The position numbers and the translations under genes were made by a program. Shown one piece after another: positions 7,299-15,987 of a DNA stretch of 19,138 nucleotides. This DNA is from CAZHOV01 sp964534315. Its GTDB lineage: Bacteria; Bacteroidota; Bacteroidia; Chitinophagales; Saprospiraceae. The notes under the pieces are model-generated. The model ran no database searches, was not told the origin of the DNA, and saw nothing but the letters and a program-made list of their open reading frames with translations. Every line of letters begins with the position of its first letter. The stretch's first letter is position 1. The stretch spans positions 1-19,138 of the forward strand of contig CAZHOV010000112.1 in assembly GCA_964534315.1 (NCBI GenBank), written 5' to 3'.

Positions 7299-9041
7299 TT
7301 ATCTTAATAGCATAACCGACCCTGTCTTTTCAATTACCTTTCCATCCGGTTGCACCAATCTTAATTGATAAGCATAGACGCCTTGAGGCATATCTTTTCC
7401 GTCATATTGCCCGTTCCAACCTTGATTAATATCATTTGTTTGAAATACTTGCCTTCCCCAACGATCAAAAATGAGTAGTCGGTAAGAAGTGGCAGAAGCT
7501 CCAAAAACGATCACAGGCTTGAATTCTTGATTTCGCCCTCGCGGAGCAAAAGCGTTAGGAACAAATACCGATGAGGGCTGATCGACACAAGCAATATTAG
7601 ATCTAGATCTGATCAATTCCGTACTTCCATTATCAAAATCATAAACGCCCCGGGCAATAACCAAATAGCAATTTTGGGCATCTCTTTCCAGGTTGGGATC
7701 AATGGATTCGTCAACGAACGTATTTGTCATTCCTGCAACCTCTCCGATTTTTACCTCAAAATTGTTGACAATTTTATAAATCTCATAGGCAGCAACGTTG
7801 GCGCCTTCAATATCGAGGGGAGTCCATTGCAGCAGATTGGTACGGTCTTCATTAGGAGTGCCCTCTAGAAAGATAGTCGATGCGATGTTAGAATTAGCGA
7901 TAGAATCGCAATCATCAATGGTGCTGATCTGATAATACTGCTTGGCCAGATTGGGTGTTCCCGACGGTTCGACCAGTTCATTGGTAACCTCCAGGGGGAA
8001 TGTTGGCGGAAAGGCGTTAACTTCGAGAAGTTCTTGCGGATCAGTACCATTAAAAATAAGGACTTGATTGATCTCTGCATTATTGTCCCAGTTCCAATTG
8101 AGTTCCACTTCATTATTTGGGAGAACGCTGACGTTTTTGAGGTCCAGATTTCTAATCGGCTGGATAATATCAGCAGTGAAGCAGTAAACATTGGAAAAAA
8201 CTTCTATAGTATCCTGCGATTGATTAGCTTGTATATTAAAGCAGTATTTAAGGCTGTCGTTCAACCCACTGTAAATGTAAGTAGAATCTGATGCTGAAAT
8301 GGTATCTACAACTTCAAGAGGACCATCATCGATGCTAAGGAGCAGCACCTGATTTTCTACACCTGTTGTCCAATTGATGTATTGATTCCACTGAAGTTCG
8401 ACTTGTTGTTGGCAGGCGTTTGGAGTACCATCTACAAAAATCGTCCGGTGGGGAGGTGGAAAAAGGCTGGTATTGCCGCACGCATCAAGCGAGGTTACAT
8501 AATATAATTCTGATTGATCTCCGGGTAGGGCATTGGGATCAATATAGGTGTTCCCCGAGAATACCGTATCGATAGGAATCGTACCGTTAATCGTTTCCCG
8601 GTAAATAATATGTCCGATGGTTTCGGGAGAACCGCCCGCAATCCATTGTATTAACACTTGCCCCCCTTCAACACTTGCTTTTTGTAGAATCGGTGGAATA
8701 GGAGAGAGGTTTTCGAGTGTATCCGATGAAAGGGTGGGCTGGCCCGGGCAATCCAAATTACTTTGCAAGTAGAAGTAAAAAGTATCATTGGTGGGATTGT
8801 CGAACGGATAGAATAACTGATCGGGGTCATCAATTGAGATCAATAGATTGAAAGGACCCGAAGGTAGAGTGCTGAAAAAAATATCATAACTATTGAAGGT
8901 ACCACAAGGATCAGGGGTAGGATTCCAAAATAGGGTGTCACCCGTTATACAAATGAAATCAGGAGGATTTATTTGCGAGAAGGCAGGGGTGAAATTTATC
9001 AAAAAAGTAAAAAGAGAGATACTCCAAAGAAAGTTTTTCAT
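7299..9041 (-). CDS. Secreted multi-domain protein with T9SS/gliding C-terminal domain
   Basis: A 580-aa exported protein. Signal peptide: residues 1 to about 22 (MKNFLWSISLFTFLINFTPAFS). The body is a series of fibronectin type III-like units, seen as repeated QWxxx...Y.IY or Y.I segments and recurring FLEGTPN/FVDGTPN linkers. The last about 90 residues (from SSVFVPNAFAPRG, through IFDRWGRQVFQTN, GWNGQYDGK, PQGVYAYQL, to VMLLR) are the gliding motility-associated CHU_C domain, the type B sorting signal for the type IX secretion system. It should therefore cross the outer membrane and end on the surface or outside. No catalytic domain is visible, so an adhesive or structural role is likely. 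Downstream of the lipoprotein gene by 21 nt, probably co-transcribed. Confidence 0.88.
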   Translation of the reverse strand: MKNFLWSISLFTFLINFTPAFSQINPPDFICITGDTLFWNPTPDPCGTFNSYDIFFSTLPSGPFNLLISIDDPDQLFYPFDNPTNDTFYFYLQSNLDCPGQPTLSSDTLENLSPIPPILQKASVEGGQVLIQWIAGGSPETIGHIIYRETINGTIPIDTVFSGNTYIDPNALPGDQSELYYVTSLDACGNTSLFPPPHRTIFVDGTPNACQQQVELQWNQYINWTTGVENQVLLLSIDDGPLEVVDTISASDSTYIYSGLNDSLKYCFNIQANQSQDTIEVFSNVYCFTADIIQPIRNLDLKNVSVLPNNEVELNWNWDNNAEINQVLIFNGTDPQELLEVNAFPPTFPLEVTNELVEPSGTPNLAKQYYQISTIDDCDSIANSNIASTIFLEGTPNEDRTNLLQWTPLDIEGANVAAYEIYKIVNNFEVKIGEVAGMTNTFVDESIDPNLERDAQNCYLVIARGVYDFDNGSTELIRSRSNIACVDQPSSVFVPNAFAPRGRNQEFKPVIVFGASATSYRLLIFDRWGRQVFQTNDINQGWNGQYDGKDMPQGVYAYQLRLVQPDGKVIEKTGSVMLLR

Positions 9042-9062
9042 AGAGAAAATATAATAGAATAA

Positions 9063-9812
9063 TTACTGGTCATTAAATTTTTTTTCGAAAACTTCTGCTG
9101 AATAAATGTCATTTAACTGATATTTTATGGAGAAACTGTCAGTAATTTGTTTTTCATAATAAATTAATCCAATATTTTGGGCGTACCATTCTTTACCACT
9201 GTATTGAATTTCCTGAAAACCGACTTCTTCTGTTTCCACTAATTCTTTTACATCAAAAACAACACAATCAACAAAATCTTTTTTGTAGGGATATTTATCT
9301 TTCCCAATATAACGCCTGTTTTTAATGAGTGTTGTTGTTCTATCGGCGGGATAATCATCTTTCCATTTTATCTTATAAAGAAAAACGCCCAAGGAGTCCC
9401 GGACCTGAAAAGGAAAAACGGTTGGAGATAAGATGTTAACCGGAATTTTTGTTAATTTATCTGTGGAGTCGGGTAGATATAAGAACATCTCTGAAAGGAT
9501 AACTCCGTCGGAGATAATTTCTTCTCGGATAAATTGGCGGATATTAAAGTAATTATCGTAATACTGCCCCAGAAAATAGGTTGTAGAATCATTCTTAATG
9601 GTTTGGTAAAACCAATATTCAAAAAGTGTATCTCCCCCTAATTTTTTATATTCATACACCATTCCTTCTTCAAGGTCCTGGGTAGGAAAATAAAAGTCGG
9701 AGATGTTCTTCACTCTACTATCTTCCTGGCAAGAAATAAACAAAAAAGCAAAAAGGAGGTAGAAAAAGAAAAAGAAATTGTTTTGGTTGAAATAAGTTGG
9801 AAATATGTTCAT
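9063..9812 (-). CDS. Uncharacterised lipoprotein
   Basis: Family not recognised. The first about 29 residues hold a very Phe-rich hydrophobic signal ending LFISC, a good signal peptidase II lipobox with the acylated Cys near residue 29, followed by QED; an envelope lipoprotein is expected. The mature part (about 220 aa) is rich in Tyr, Phe and Asp with alternating beta pattern and no catalytic motif that I can see. Its ATG at 9812 faces secA across 145 nt. The next gene on this strand, the T9SS-type secreted protein, starts 21 nt downstream, so the two probably act together at the cell surface; this is inference from position. Confidence 0.8.
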   Translation of the reverse strand: MNIFPTYFNQNNFFFFFYLLFAFLFISCQEDSRVKNISDFYFPTQDLEEGMVYEYKKLGGDTLFEYWFYQTIKNDSTTYFLGQYYDNYFNIRQFIREEIISDGVILSEMFLYLPDSTDKLTKIPVNILSPTVFPFQVRDSLGVFLYKIKWKDDYPADRTTTLIKNRRYIGKDKYPYKKDFVDCVVFDVKELVETEEVGFQEIQYSGKEWYAQNIGLIYYEKQITDSFSIKYQLNDIYSAEVFEKKFNDQ

Positions 9813-9896
9813 TTATTCTACTATTATTGTCAATTTGGCAGTCAATGGTGTAAAAAAGTACTTGGTATAAATTGTGATATGGTTACGAATACACTA

Positions 9897-9904
9897 CAAA
9901 GATA
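9897..9904 (-). promoter_or_regulatory. Candidate -7 box for the lipoprotein operon
   Basis: On the minus strand this reads TATCTTTG, matching the Bacteroidota TAnnTTTG -7 element. Transcription would start near 9890, giving a leader of about 78 nt to the ATG at 9812. I see no matching TTTG/TTG -33 box at the expected distance, so support is partial. Confidence 0.35.
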
Positions 9905-9907
9905 CCT

Positions 9908-9915
9908 TATCTTTG
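9908..9915 (+). promoter_or_regulatory. Candidate -7 box for secA
   Basis: TATCTTTG matches the Bacteroidota TAnnTTTG element and lies 42 nt before the secA ATG, giving a leader of roughly 35 nt. No clear -33 box is seen. It is the exact mirror of the minus-strand box at 9897-9904, separated by CCT, so the pair forms an 8-bp inverted repeat that could equally be an operator. Confidence 0.4.
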
Positions 9916-9957
9916 TTTGTATAAACTACATTCGAATACGATAAAAATATATTAATA

Positions 9958-12900
9958 ATGTTAGATTTCATTGGAAAGTCGGTAAAGAAAATATTTGGAA
10001 CGAAACACGATAGGGATGTTGCAAATTACATGCCTGTTGTAGAGGAGGTCAATGAAGAGTTCGAAAGGCTACAGTCTCTTACAAATGACCAATTGAGAGA
10101 AAAGACGCTCGAATTTAGAGAGCGCATAAGTGAGCATCTGGAAGGAATCAATGAGGATATGAAGCAGCTAAAAGCCGAGGCTGTTGAGGAGGAAAACTTT
10201 GATCGTAAAGAGGCTTTATTCCAGGAGTTAGATGAGTTGCAAAAAGAGAAAGACAAGCATCTGGAGGACATTCTTAAGGAAATACTTCCAGAGGCATTTG
10301 CTGTTGTGAAAGAGACGGCGAGGCGGTTTTCTAACAATAAAGAACTGGCAGTTACGGCTACTGATCACGACAGAGACATTGCCGCTTCAAAAAATTACAT
10401 CAAGATCGAAGGGGAAAAAGCTATTTGGCAGAATAGCTGGGTAGCAGCAGGTGGAGAAGTTACCTGGAATATGGTTCATTACGATGTACAATTAATTGGA
10501 GGAATGGTGCTCCACGACGGTAAAATTGCAGAGATGGCAACAGGGGAAGGTAAGACGCTAGTAGCAACGCTCCCTGCTTATCTGAATGGACTTTCCGGAG
10601 AAGGCGTTCATGTGATCACTGTCAACGATTACCTGGCCAGAAGAGATGCAGAGTGGGTAGGCCCCATCTTCGAATTTTTATTTTTAACCATCGACTGTAT
10701 CGATAAGTATCCACCTCACTCTGAAAAACGTCGAAAAGCTTACAATTGCGATATCACTTACGGGACTAATAACGAATTTGGATTTGATTACCTGCGTGAT
10801 AATATGGTGCGTTCTCAAGATGAGATGGTTCAGCGTAAGCACCACTACGTGATGATCGATGAGGTAGATTCCGTTTTGATCGATGATGCTCGTACTCCTC
10901 TGATCATTTCCGGTCCGGTTTCAAAAGGGGAAGAAGAGCAGGAGTATTATTCCCTAAAGCCCCGGGTAGAAAAATTGATAGAGGCTCAGCGAAAATTAGC
11001 AACAAAATATTTAGCAGAAGCCAAAAAGCTAATTAATGAAGGTAAAACAGGAACACAAGAAGGAGAGGGCGGTATGGCATTACTCCGGGTATTCCGTGCA
11101 TTACCAAAATATCGTCCTTTAATTAAATACCTGAGTGAAGAAGGGATAAAAGTGTTGCTGCAAAAGACGGAAAATTTCTACATGCAGGAGCAGTCAAAAA
11201 ATATGCATTTGGTAGATGAACCGCTTTATTTTACCATTGATGAAAAGAATCGAAATATTGACCTTACGGATTTGGGAGCTGAGTTTTTGGCGCGAGGAGA
11301 GGAGGATGCCAATTTCTTTGTTATGCCCGATATAGCTACCGAAATGATGATGATCGATGATAATGAAGATACGGAAGCTGCACAAAAAGCCGAAGCAAAA
11401 GAACGCTTAGTTCAGGATTTCTCTATCAAATCGAGAAGACTTCATTCGGTCAATCAACTTTTGAAAGCTTACACCTTGTTTGAGAAAGATGAAGACTATG
11501 TGGTAATGGATGAGCAGGTGAAAATTGTTGATGAGCAGACGGGGCGTATGATGGAAGGAAGACGCTATTCTGACGGTCTACATCAGGCCTTGGAAGCAAA
11601 AGAAAATGTAAAGATCGGAGAGATTACCCAGACCTATGCTACCATCACGCTTCAGAATTACTTCCGCATGTACCACAAGCTGGCAGGAATGACGGGTACT
11701 GCCGAGACCGAAGCATTAGAATTTTGGGAAATTTATAAGTTGGACGTAGTGGTTATCCCTACCAATAAGCCAATTATCAGAGATGACCGTGAAGATCTGG
11801 TATTTAAAACGGCCAAAGAAAAGATTAACGCCGTTATTGCTGAAGTTGCTCGATTAAGTGAAGCGGGAAGGCCTATTCTGGTGGGTACGACCTCTGTTGA
11901 TATATCTGAAAAGTTGAGCCGAATGCTGAAAATGCGGGGTATCGATCACAACGTATTGAATGCCAAGCAACACCAACGAGAGGCTGAAGTAGTTGCCGAA
12001 GCCGGTAAGCCCGGAAAAGTAACGATTGCAACGAATATGGCGGGTCGTGGTACGGATATTAAGATTAATCAGGAAGTAAAAGATGCCGGTGGTCTGGCCA
12101 TCATCGGTACAGAAAGGCACGATTCAAGACGGGTAGACCGACAGCTTCGAGGCCGGGCCGGTAGACAAGGAGATCCGGGTAGTTCTCAGTTCTATGTTTC
12201 GCTTGAAGATAACCTGATGCGGCTTTTTCATTCGGAACGTATTGCGAAGCTGATGGATAGAATGGGACATAAGGAAGGAGAGGTGATTCAGCATTCGATG
12301 GTAACCAAATCTATTGAGCGCGCACAGAAAAAAGTTGAAGAAAATAACTTCGGAATCAGAAAACGTCTACTGGAATACGATGACGTGATGAATATTCAGC
12401 GGGAAGCTATTTATAAGAAGAGATTGAATGCACTAAGCGGAGAACGGTTATCGGTAGACCTGCACACTATGTTCCTTTCACTTACTGAATCGCTGGTTGC
12501 GAGCCACCGGGCGAGCGGTAACTTCGATACATTCAGGCAAGATTCCATCCGTATTCTGGGTATTGATCCGAAGATTGAAATGGGAGATTTTGATCAGGTT
12601 CCTGAACGAGAAGTGACTGCTCGTTTTCAGGAGCAATTCTTTGAGTTTTATGTTAAAAAGAGTCACCGGATTAGTGAGATCTTACTGCCTATTGTAAAGA
12701 ATGTCTTTGAAAATGAGGGGCACCGTTACAAGCGTATTGCTGTTCCGTTTACAGATGGCAGTGATAATGCCCTGCCCATTGCAGCAGATTTGGAAGAAGC
12801 CGTTGAATCTAACGGGAAAACCATTATGAAGGATATCGAGAAGGCGGTTACGTTGGCCTTAATTGATTCAGAATGGAAGGATCACCTCAGGGCGATGGAT

Positions 12901-13269
12901 GAATTGAAAGAATCTTCTCAAGCAGCTTCGTTCGAGCAGAAAGATCCCTTAGTGGTTTATAAAATGGAGGCTTACAATTTGTTTGAACAGCTGATTTACC
13001 GGATCAATGAGCGGGTTACCTCTTATCTCTCAAAAGGTGCTTTGGTCTTTAAAGATGGAAGAAACCTGGAAGAAGCCAGAGAGCAGAAGTCTGATCTGGG
13101 TAAATTACAAACCAATAGAACCGGAGAGGAGGCCAAAGCGGCGGCAGAATCGGTGAGCAGAAAGTCAAAAGCTACTACCTTTAAACGTGAGGGTCAGAAG
13201 GTGGGAAGAAACGATCCTTGCCCATGTGGAAGTGGAAAAAAGTACAAGCACTGCCATGGAAAAAAATAG
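9958..13269 (+). CDS. secA: Preprotein translocase ATPase SecA
   Basis: ATP-driven motor that pushes unfolded precursors through SecYEG at the inner membrane. Length 1103 aa versus 901 in E. coli. Seen: Walker A MATGEGKT (Lys199), DEVD at residues 301-304, VNDYLARRDAEW, SGP, GRRYSDGLHQ (about 535), GMTGTAETEA, TNMAGRGTDI (about 696), QLRGRAGRQGDPG, and a C-terminal zinc site CPCGSGKKYKHCH (Cys1088, Cys1090, Cys1099, His1100) that in E. coli contacts SecB and lipid. The extra length includes about 70 residues between SGP (about 316) and GRRYSDGLHQ, in the preprotein cross-linking region, and an acidic helical insert near residues 60-95; both are, as far as I know, typical of Bacteroidota SecA. 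The gene appears monocistronic. Confidence 0.98.
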   Translation: MLDFIGKSVKKIFGTKHDRDVANYMPVVEEVNEEFERLQSLTNDQLREKTLEFRERISEHLEGINEDMKQLKAEAVEEENFDRKEALFQELDELQKEKDKHLEDILKEILPEAFAVVKETARRFSNNKELAVTATDHDRDIAASKNYIKIEGEKAIWQNSWVAAGGEVTWNMVHYDVQLIGGMVLHDGKIAEMATGEGKTLVATLPAYLNGLSGEGVHVITVNDYLARRDAEWVGPIFEFLFLTIDCIDKYPPHSEKRRKAYNCDITYGTNNEFGFDYLRDNMVRSQDEMVQRKHHYVMIDEVDSVLIDDARTPLIISGPVSKGEEEQEYYSLKPRVEKLIEAQRKLATKYLAEAKKLINEGKTGTQEGEGGMALLRVFRALPKYRPLIKYLSEEGIKVLLQKTENFYMQEQSKNMHLVDEPLYFTIDEKNRNIDLTDLGAEFLARGEEDANFFVMPDIATEMMMIDDNEDTEAAQKAEAKERLVQDFSIKSRRLHSVNQLLKAYTLFEKDEDYVVMDEQVKIVDEQTGRMMEGRRYSDGLHQALEAKENVKIGEITQTYATITLQNYFRMYHKLAGMTGTAETEALEFWEIYKLDVVVIPTNKPIIRDDREDLVFKTAKEKINAVIAEVARLSEAGRPILVGTTSVDISEKLSRMLKMRGIDHNVLNAKQHQREAEVVAEAGKPGKVTIATNMAGRGTDIKINQEVKDAGGLAIIGTERHDSRRVDRQLRGRAGRQGDPGSSQFYVSLEDNLMRLFHSERIAKLMDRMGHKEGEVIQHSMVTKSIERAQKKVEENNFGIRKRLLEYDDVMNIQREAIYKKRLNALSGERLSVDLHTMFLSLTESLVASHRASGNFDTFRQDSIRILGIDPKIEMGDFDQVPEREVTARFQEQFFEFYVKKSHRISEILLPIVKNVFENEGHRYKRIAVPFTDGSDNALPIAADLEEAVESNGKTIMKDIEKAVTLALIDSEWKDHLRAMDELKESSQAASFEQKDPLVVYKMEAYNLFEQLIYRINERVTSYLSKGALVFKDGRNLEEAREQKSDLGKLQTNRTGEEAKAAAESVSRKSKATTFKREGQKVGRNDPCPCGSGKKYKHCHGKK

Positions 13270-13461
13270 CAGGCATTTATAAATTCTATTTGTAAATATC
13301 ACAATTAATAGCTTTATTGTTGCTTCAATTCAAAATGAGCGGCAAATCAAAATTGCTTGTATAATAATTTGTTCGAATGAAATTGACTGAATAAAAAATT
13401 ATTCTACCAATTTTTTTGCCTTACTACTTGGCTTTTTTTAGAATGATTTATAATTAATTGA

Positions 13462-14115
13462 ATGGTAGAAGCTATTGATCATACCCTTCTAAAACCAGAT
13501 TGCACCAAAGAAGATATTTTAAAGCTATGCGAAGAAGCTAATGCTCATGGATTTTCTGCGGTCTGCGTACCTCCTTTTTATGTAAAGGAGTGTTTTAACT
13601 ATTTGGAAGATAAGCATCCGAAAATTGCTACAGTTATAGGTTTTCCTATGGGGTATTCAGCTACTCCTGCCAAAGTGGAAGAGATAAAGAGAGCCATAGA
13701 CGAAGGAGCAGACGAGCTGGATGTTGTTATTAACTTATGTGCTGTTAAGAGTAAAAACTGGGCGTTTCTGGGCAATGATATTGATAGCGTTACCAGAGCC
13801 ACCCATTTGAGAGGAAAAGTTGTGAAAATAATTCTCGAGACCAGTTTGCTGGAAAAAGAGGAACTTGATAAGCTCTGTGATATCTGCAGTAAGGTAGGAA
13901 CGGACTTTGTGAAGACTTCTACAGGGTTTCATAAAAATTCGAAACCGGTTGATGTCGAAATGATCAAGTATCTCAGAAAAATCCTGCCCGATGAGATCAA
14001 GATCAAAGCATCAGGAGGTATACGTACCCTAAAAGATGCAAAAGAATTGTTGGAAGCCGGAGCAGATCGTTTAGGTACTTCTTCTGCGATAAAAATTATG
14101 GCTCAAAATAGTTGA
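13462..14115 (+). CDS. deoC: Deoxyribose-phosphate aldolase
   Basis: Cleaves 2-deoxyribose 5-phosphate to glyceraldehyde 3-phosphate and acetaldehyde in deoxynucleoside catabolism; cytosolic class I aldolase (TIM barrel). The 217 aa match the short DeoC type. Active-site residues are in place: Asp87 in DELDVVIN, Schiff-base Lys151 in FVKTSTGF, and Lys182 in IKASGGIR, equivalent to E. coli Asp102, Lys167 and Lys201. HTLLKPD near the N-terminus is also characteristic. It opens a five-gene cluster and its stop is 3 nt before the next ATG. No other deo gene is nearby. Confidence 0.96.
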   Translation: MVEAIDHTLLKPDCTKEDILKLCEEANAHGFSAVCVPPFYVKECFNYLEDKHPKIATVIGFPMGYSATPAKVEEIKRAIDEGADELDVVINLCAVKSKNWAFLGNDIDSVTRATHLRGKVVKIILETSLLEKEELDKLCDICSKVGTDFVKTSTGFHKNSKPVDVEMIKYLRKILPDEIKIKASGGIRTLKDAKELLEAGADRLGTSSAIKIMAQNS

Positions 14116-14118
14116 TGT

Positions 14119-14538
14119 ATGATAAAAGGCATTTTTGTGAAGGTAAGTCTGTTTGTCGGGCTCTCCCTTTTTTTATTTCCAGGGAAATTATCTGCTCAAA
14201 GAGTTTCTGTAAACGAAGAACCTTTGATCACAAAAATGGTGAAAAGGCATAAGACCCTCAATTTTCAAACTATAGATATGGCGGGTTGGCGCATCCAGAT
14301 CCTGGCAACCACTGATCGGCTGCGTATGGAAAAAATAAAAGGAGAATTTCAAATGGACTTTCCCGATACTCCCATTAGTTGGACGCACCAAAAACCTTAT
14401 TACAAACTCAGAGCCGGCGCATATTTAAGCAAAATCGATGCAGTCAGACTATTATACCAGCTGAAATCACTCTATCCGGGTGCCTACACCACTAAAGATA
14501 TACACATTAGACCAGAAGAGTTTGTCAAGGCAAATTAG
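14119..14538 (+). CDS. Small exported SPOR-domain protein
   Basis: A 139-aa protein with a signal peptide (residues 1 to about 26, ending KLSAQ) and a SPOR-like domain (PF05036) at about 56-130: GWRIQILATTDRLRMEKIK, then PYYKLRAGAYLSKIDAVRLL and a final strand. SPOR domains bind denuded peptidoglycan glycan strands, so a periplasmic location is expected. It sits 3 nt after deoC and 23 nt before rodA, and the proximity to a peptidoglycan polymerase fits a wall role. The SPOR call rests on pattern; the signal peptide is clear. Confidence 0.8.
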   Translation: MIKGIFVKVSLFVGLSLFLFPGKLSAQRVSVNEEPLITKMVKRHKTLNFQTIDMAGWRIQILATTDRLRMEKIKGEFQMDFPDTPISWTHQKPYYKLRAGAYLSKIDAVRLLYQLKSLYPGAYTTKDIHIRPEEFVKAN

Positions 14539-14561
14539 ATAATTACTGACACAAAAAAATC

Positions 14562-15983
14562 ATGAGTAAAAGAGGACGAACAGGACTGAGGAATCTTGAC
14601 TGGATGACGTTCTCCCTATTTCTTAGTCTTTTAGGGATCGGATGGCTAATGATATTTACAGTCAGCTATGAAGAAAAAGGGCTTAATGATCTGCTCTCGG
14701 ATCTGATCCTGAACTTAAATACGATTATTGGGAAACAAACTTTATTTATAGGGATTTCTCTGGTTGTCTTACTGGTTATCTTTATCATTGATAAAAAATT
14801 CTGGTCTACATTTGCCTACCCAATCTATGTTGTTTCATTGCTACTACTTGTCGGAGTACTTTTTTTAGGTGTAGAAATCAAGGGAGCCAAGTCCTGGTTT
14901 TATCTTGGCGGATTTACTTTCCAGCCTTCCGAGTTAGCCAAGTTTGGAACTAGTCTGGCAGTGGCAAGTTATTTAAGTGCCTACAATACCAATTTAAAAG
15001 CCTTAAAAAATCAAGTCATAACCTTTGGGTTATTTATGATCCCGGTAGGATTGATACTACTACAACCAGATGCTGGATCCGCAATGGTTTTTCTTTCATT
15101 TTTGTTGGTAGCTTACAGAGCAGGACTTTCATCCTATTTTTATATTACCATACTTTCTTTAGCTGCGCTTTTAATTCTGGGACTTATTTTTGATCCCATA
15201 TATGTAATTGTGGGAATGATTTTATTCTTTTCCCTGGTTTTGATCCTGAATCTCAGTAAAAAAATTCCTCTTTTATTAACCTTTTTGGTCATTGCTATTG
15301 CTGCTTCTATAGGTATTGTGAAAGGCTTTTTCTTACCGGTGATCATAAGCACAGGTATATTTTATTTGATTTTGAGTTTCGTGCAGTATGAAAAAAGGGA
15401 GGGGCGATTTGCGGGAATTATGCTTGGGTTATTACTTGCAGGAAGTGCTTTTACCTTTTCTGCAAATTATGCTTTTAATAATTTTTTGGAGGCGCATCAA
15501 AAAGACCGGATCAACGTTTGGCTTCGTCCAGACCTTTGCGATCCGCAAGGTTCTTTATATAATGTACTGCAATCAAAAATGGCGATTGGTTCGGGAGGAC
15601 TCAAGGGTAAAGGCTTTTTACAAGGAACCATGACCAAGCTCAATTATGTGCCAGAGCAATCCACCGACTTTATTTTTTGTACCATCGGAGAAGAACAAGG
15701 GTTTGTTGGTAGTTTGGGGATTATTGCTTTGTTTTTTCTGCTACTGATACGGATCATTATAGTGGGAGAACGACAAAAATCGGACTTTGGAAAGTATTAC
15801 GCTTATTGCGTAGCAGGTATCATTTTTATTCATTTTTTGGTCAATATCGGAATGACAATGGGATTGCTCCCCATAATTGGCATTCCACTTCCTTTTATAA
15901 GTTATGGAGGCTCTTCAATGGTAGGTTTTACACTATTGATCGGTGTACTCTTGAAGATTGATAGTATGAGATTCTCAAATTAA
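14562..15983 (+). CDS. rodA: RodA/FtsW-family peptidoglycan glycosyltransferase, RodA type
   Basis: SEDS-family polymerase (PF01098) that joins lipid II into glycan strands during cell elongation with a partner class B PBP. Length 473 aa (E. coli RodA 370). Seen: LGGFTFQPSELAKFG, the catalytic-loop region RPDLCDPQG with Asp327 matching E. coli Asp262, QSKMAIGSGGLKGKGFLQGT, EQSTDFIF, EEQGFVG and the closing PFISYGGSSMVG. I count about 13-14 hydrophobic segments, more than the usual 10, with the surplus around residues 190-275. No mreBCD or PBP2 gene adjoins it; it lies between the SPOR protein and tgt (4 nt spacing). RodA rather than FtsW is favoured by the IGSGGLKGKG and DFIF context. Confidence 0.9.
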   Translation: MSKRGRTGLRNLDWMTFSLFLSLLGIGWLMIFTVSYEEKGLNDLLSDLILNLNTIIGKQTLFIGISLVVLLVIFIIDKKFWSTFAYPIYVVSLLLLVGVLFLGVEIKGAKSWFYLGGFTFQPSELAKFGTSLAVASYLSAYNTNLKALKNQVITFGLFMIPVGLILLQPDAGSAMVFLSFLLVAYRAGLSSYFYITILSLAALLILGLIFDPIYVIVGMILFFSLVLILNLSKKIPLLLTFLVIAIAASIGIVKGFFLPVIISTGIFYLILSFVQYEKREGRFAGIMLGLLLAGSAFTFSANYAFNNFLEAHQKDRINVWLRPDLCDPQGSLYNVLQSKMAIGSGGLKGKGFLQGTMTKLNYVPEQSTDFIFCTIGEEQGFVGSLGIIALFFLLLIRIIIVGERQKSDFGKYYAYCVAGIIFIHFLVNIGMTMGLLPIIGIPLPFISYGGSSMVGFTLLIGVLLKIDSMRFSN

Positions 15984-15987
15984 TCAT

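Noticed and set aside
10026..10337. 103-codon open frame antisense to the start of secA
   Set aside because: Its Ser-rich translation is the typical shadow of Glu/Lys-rich coding on the other strand; secA is unquestionable here.
13415..13441. Terminator before deoC (GCC...GGC followed by a T-run)
   Set aside because: The stem is only 3 bp; the T-run is just AT-rich intergenic sequence.
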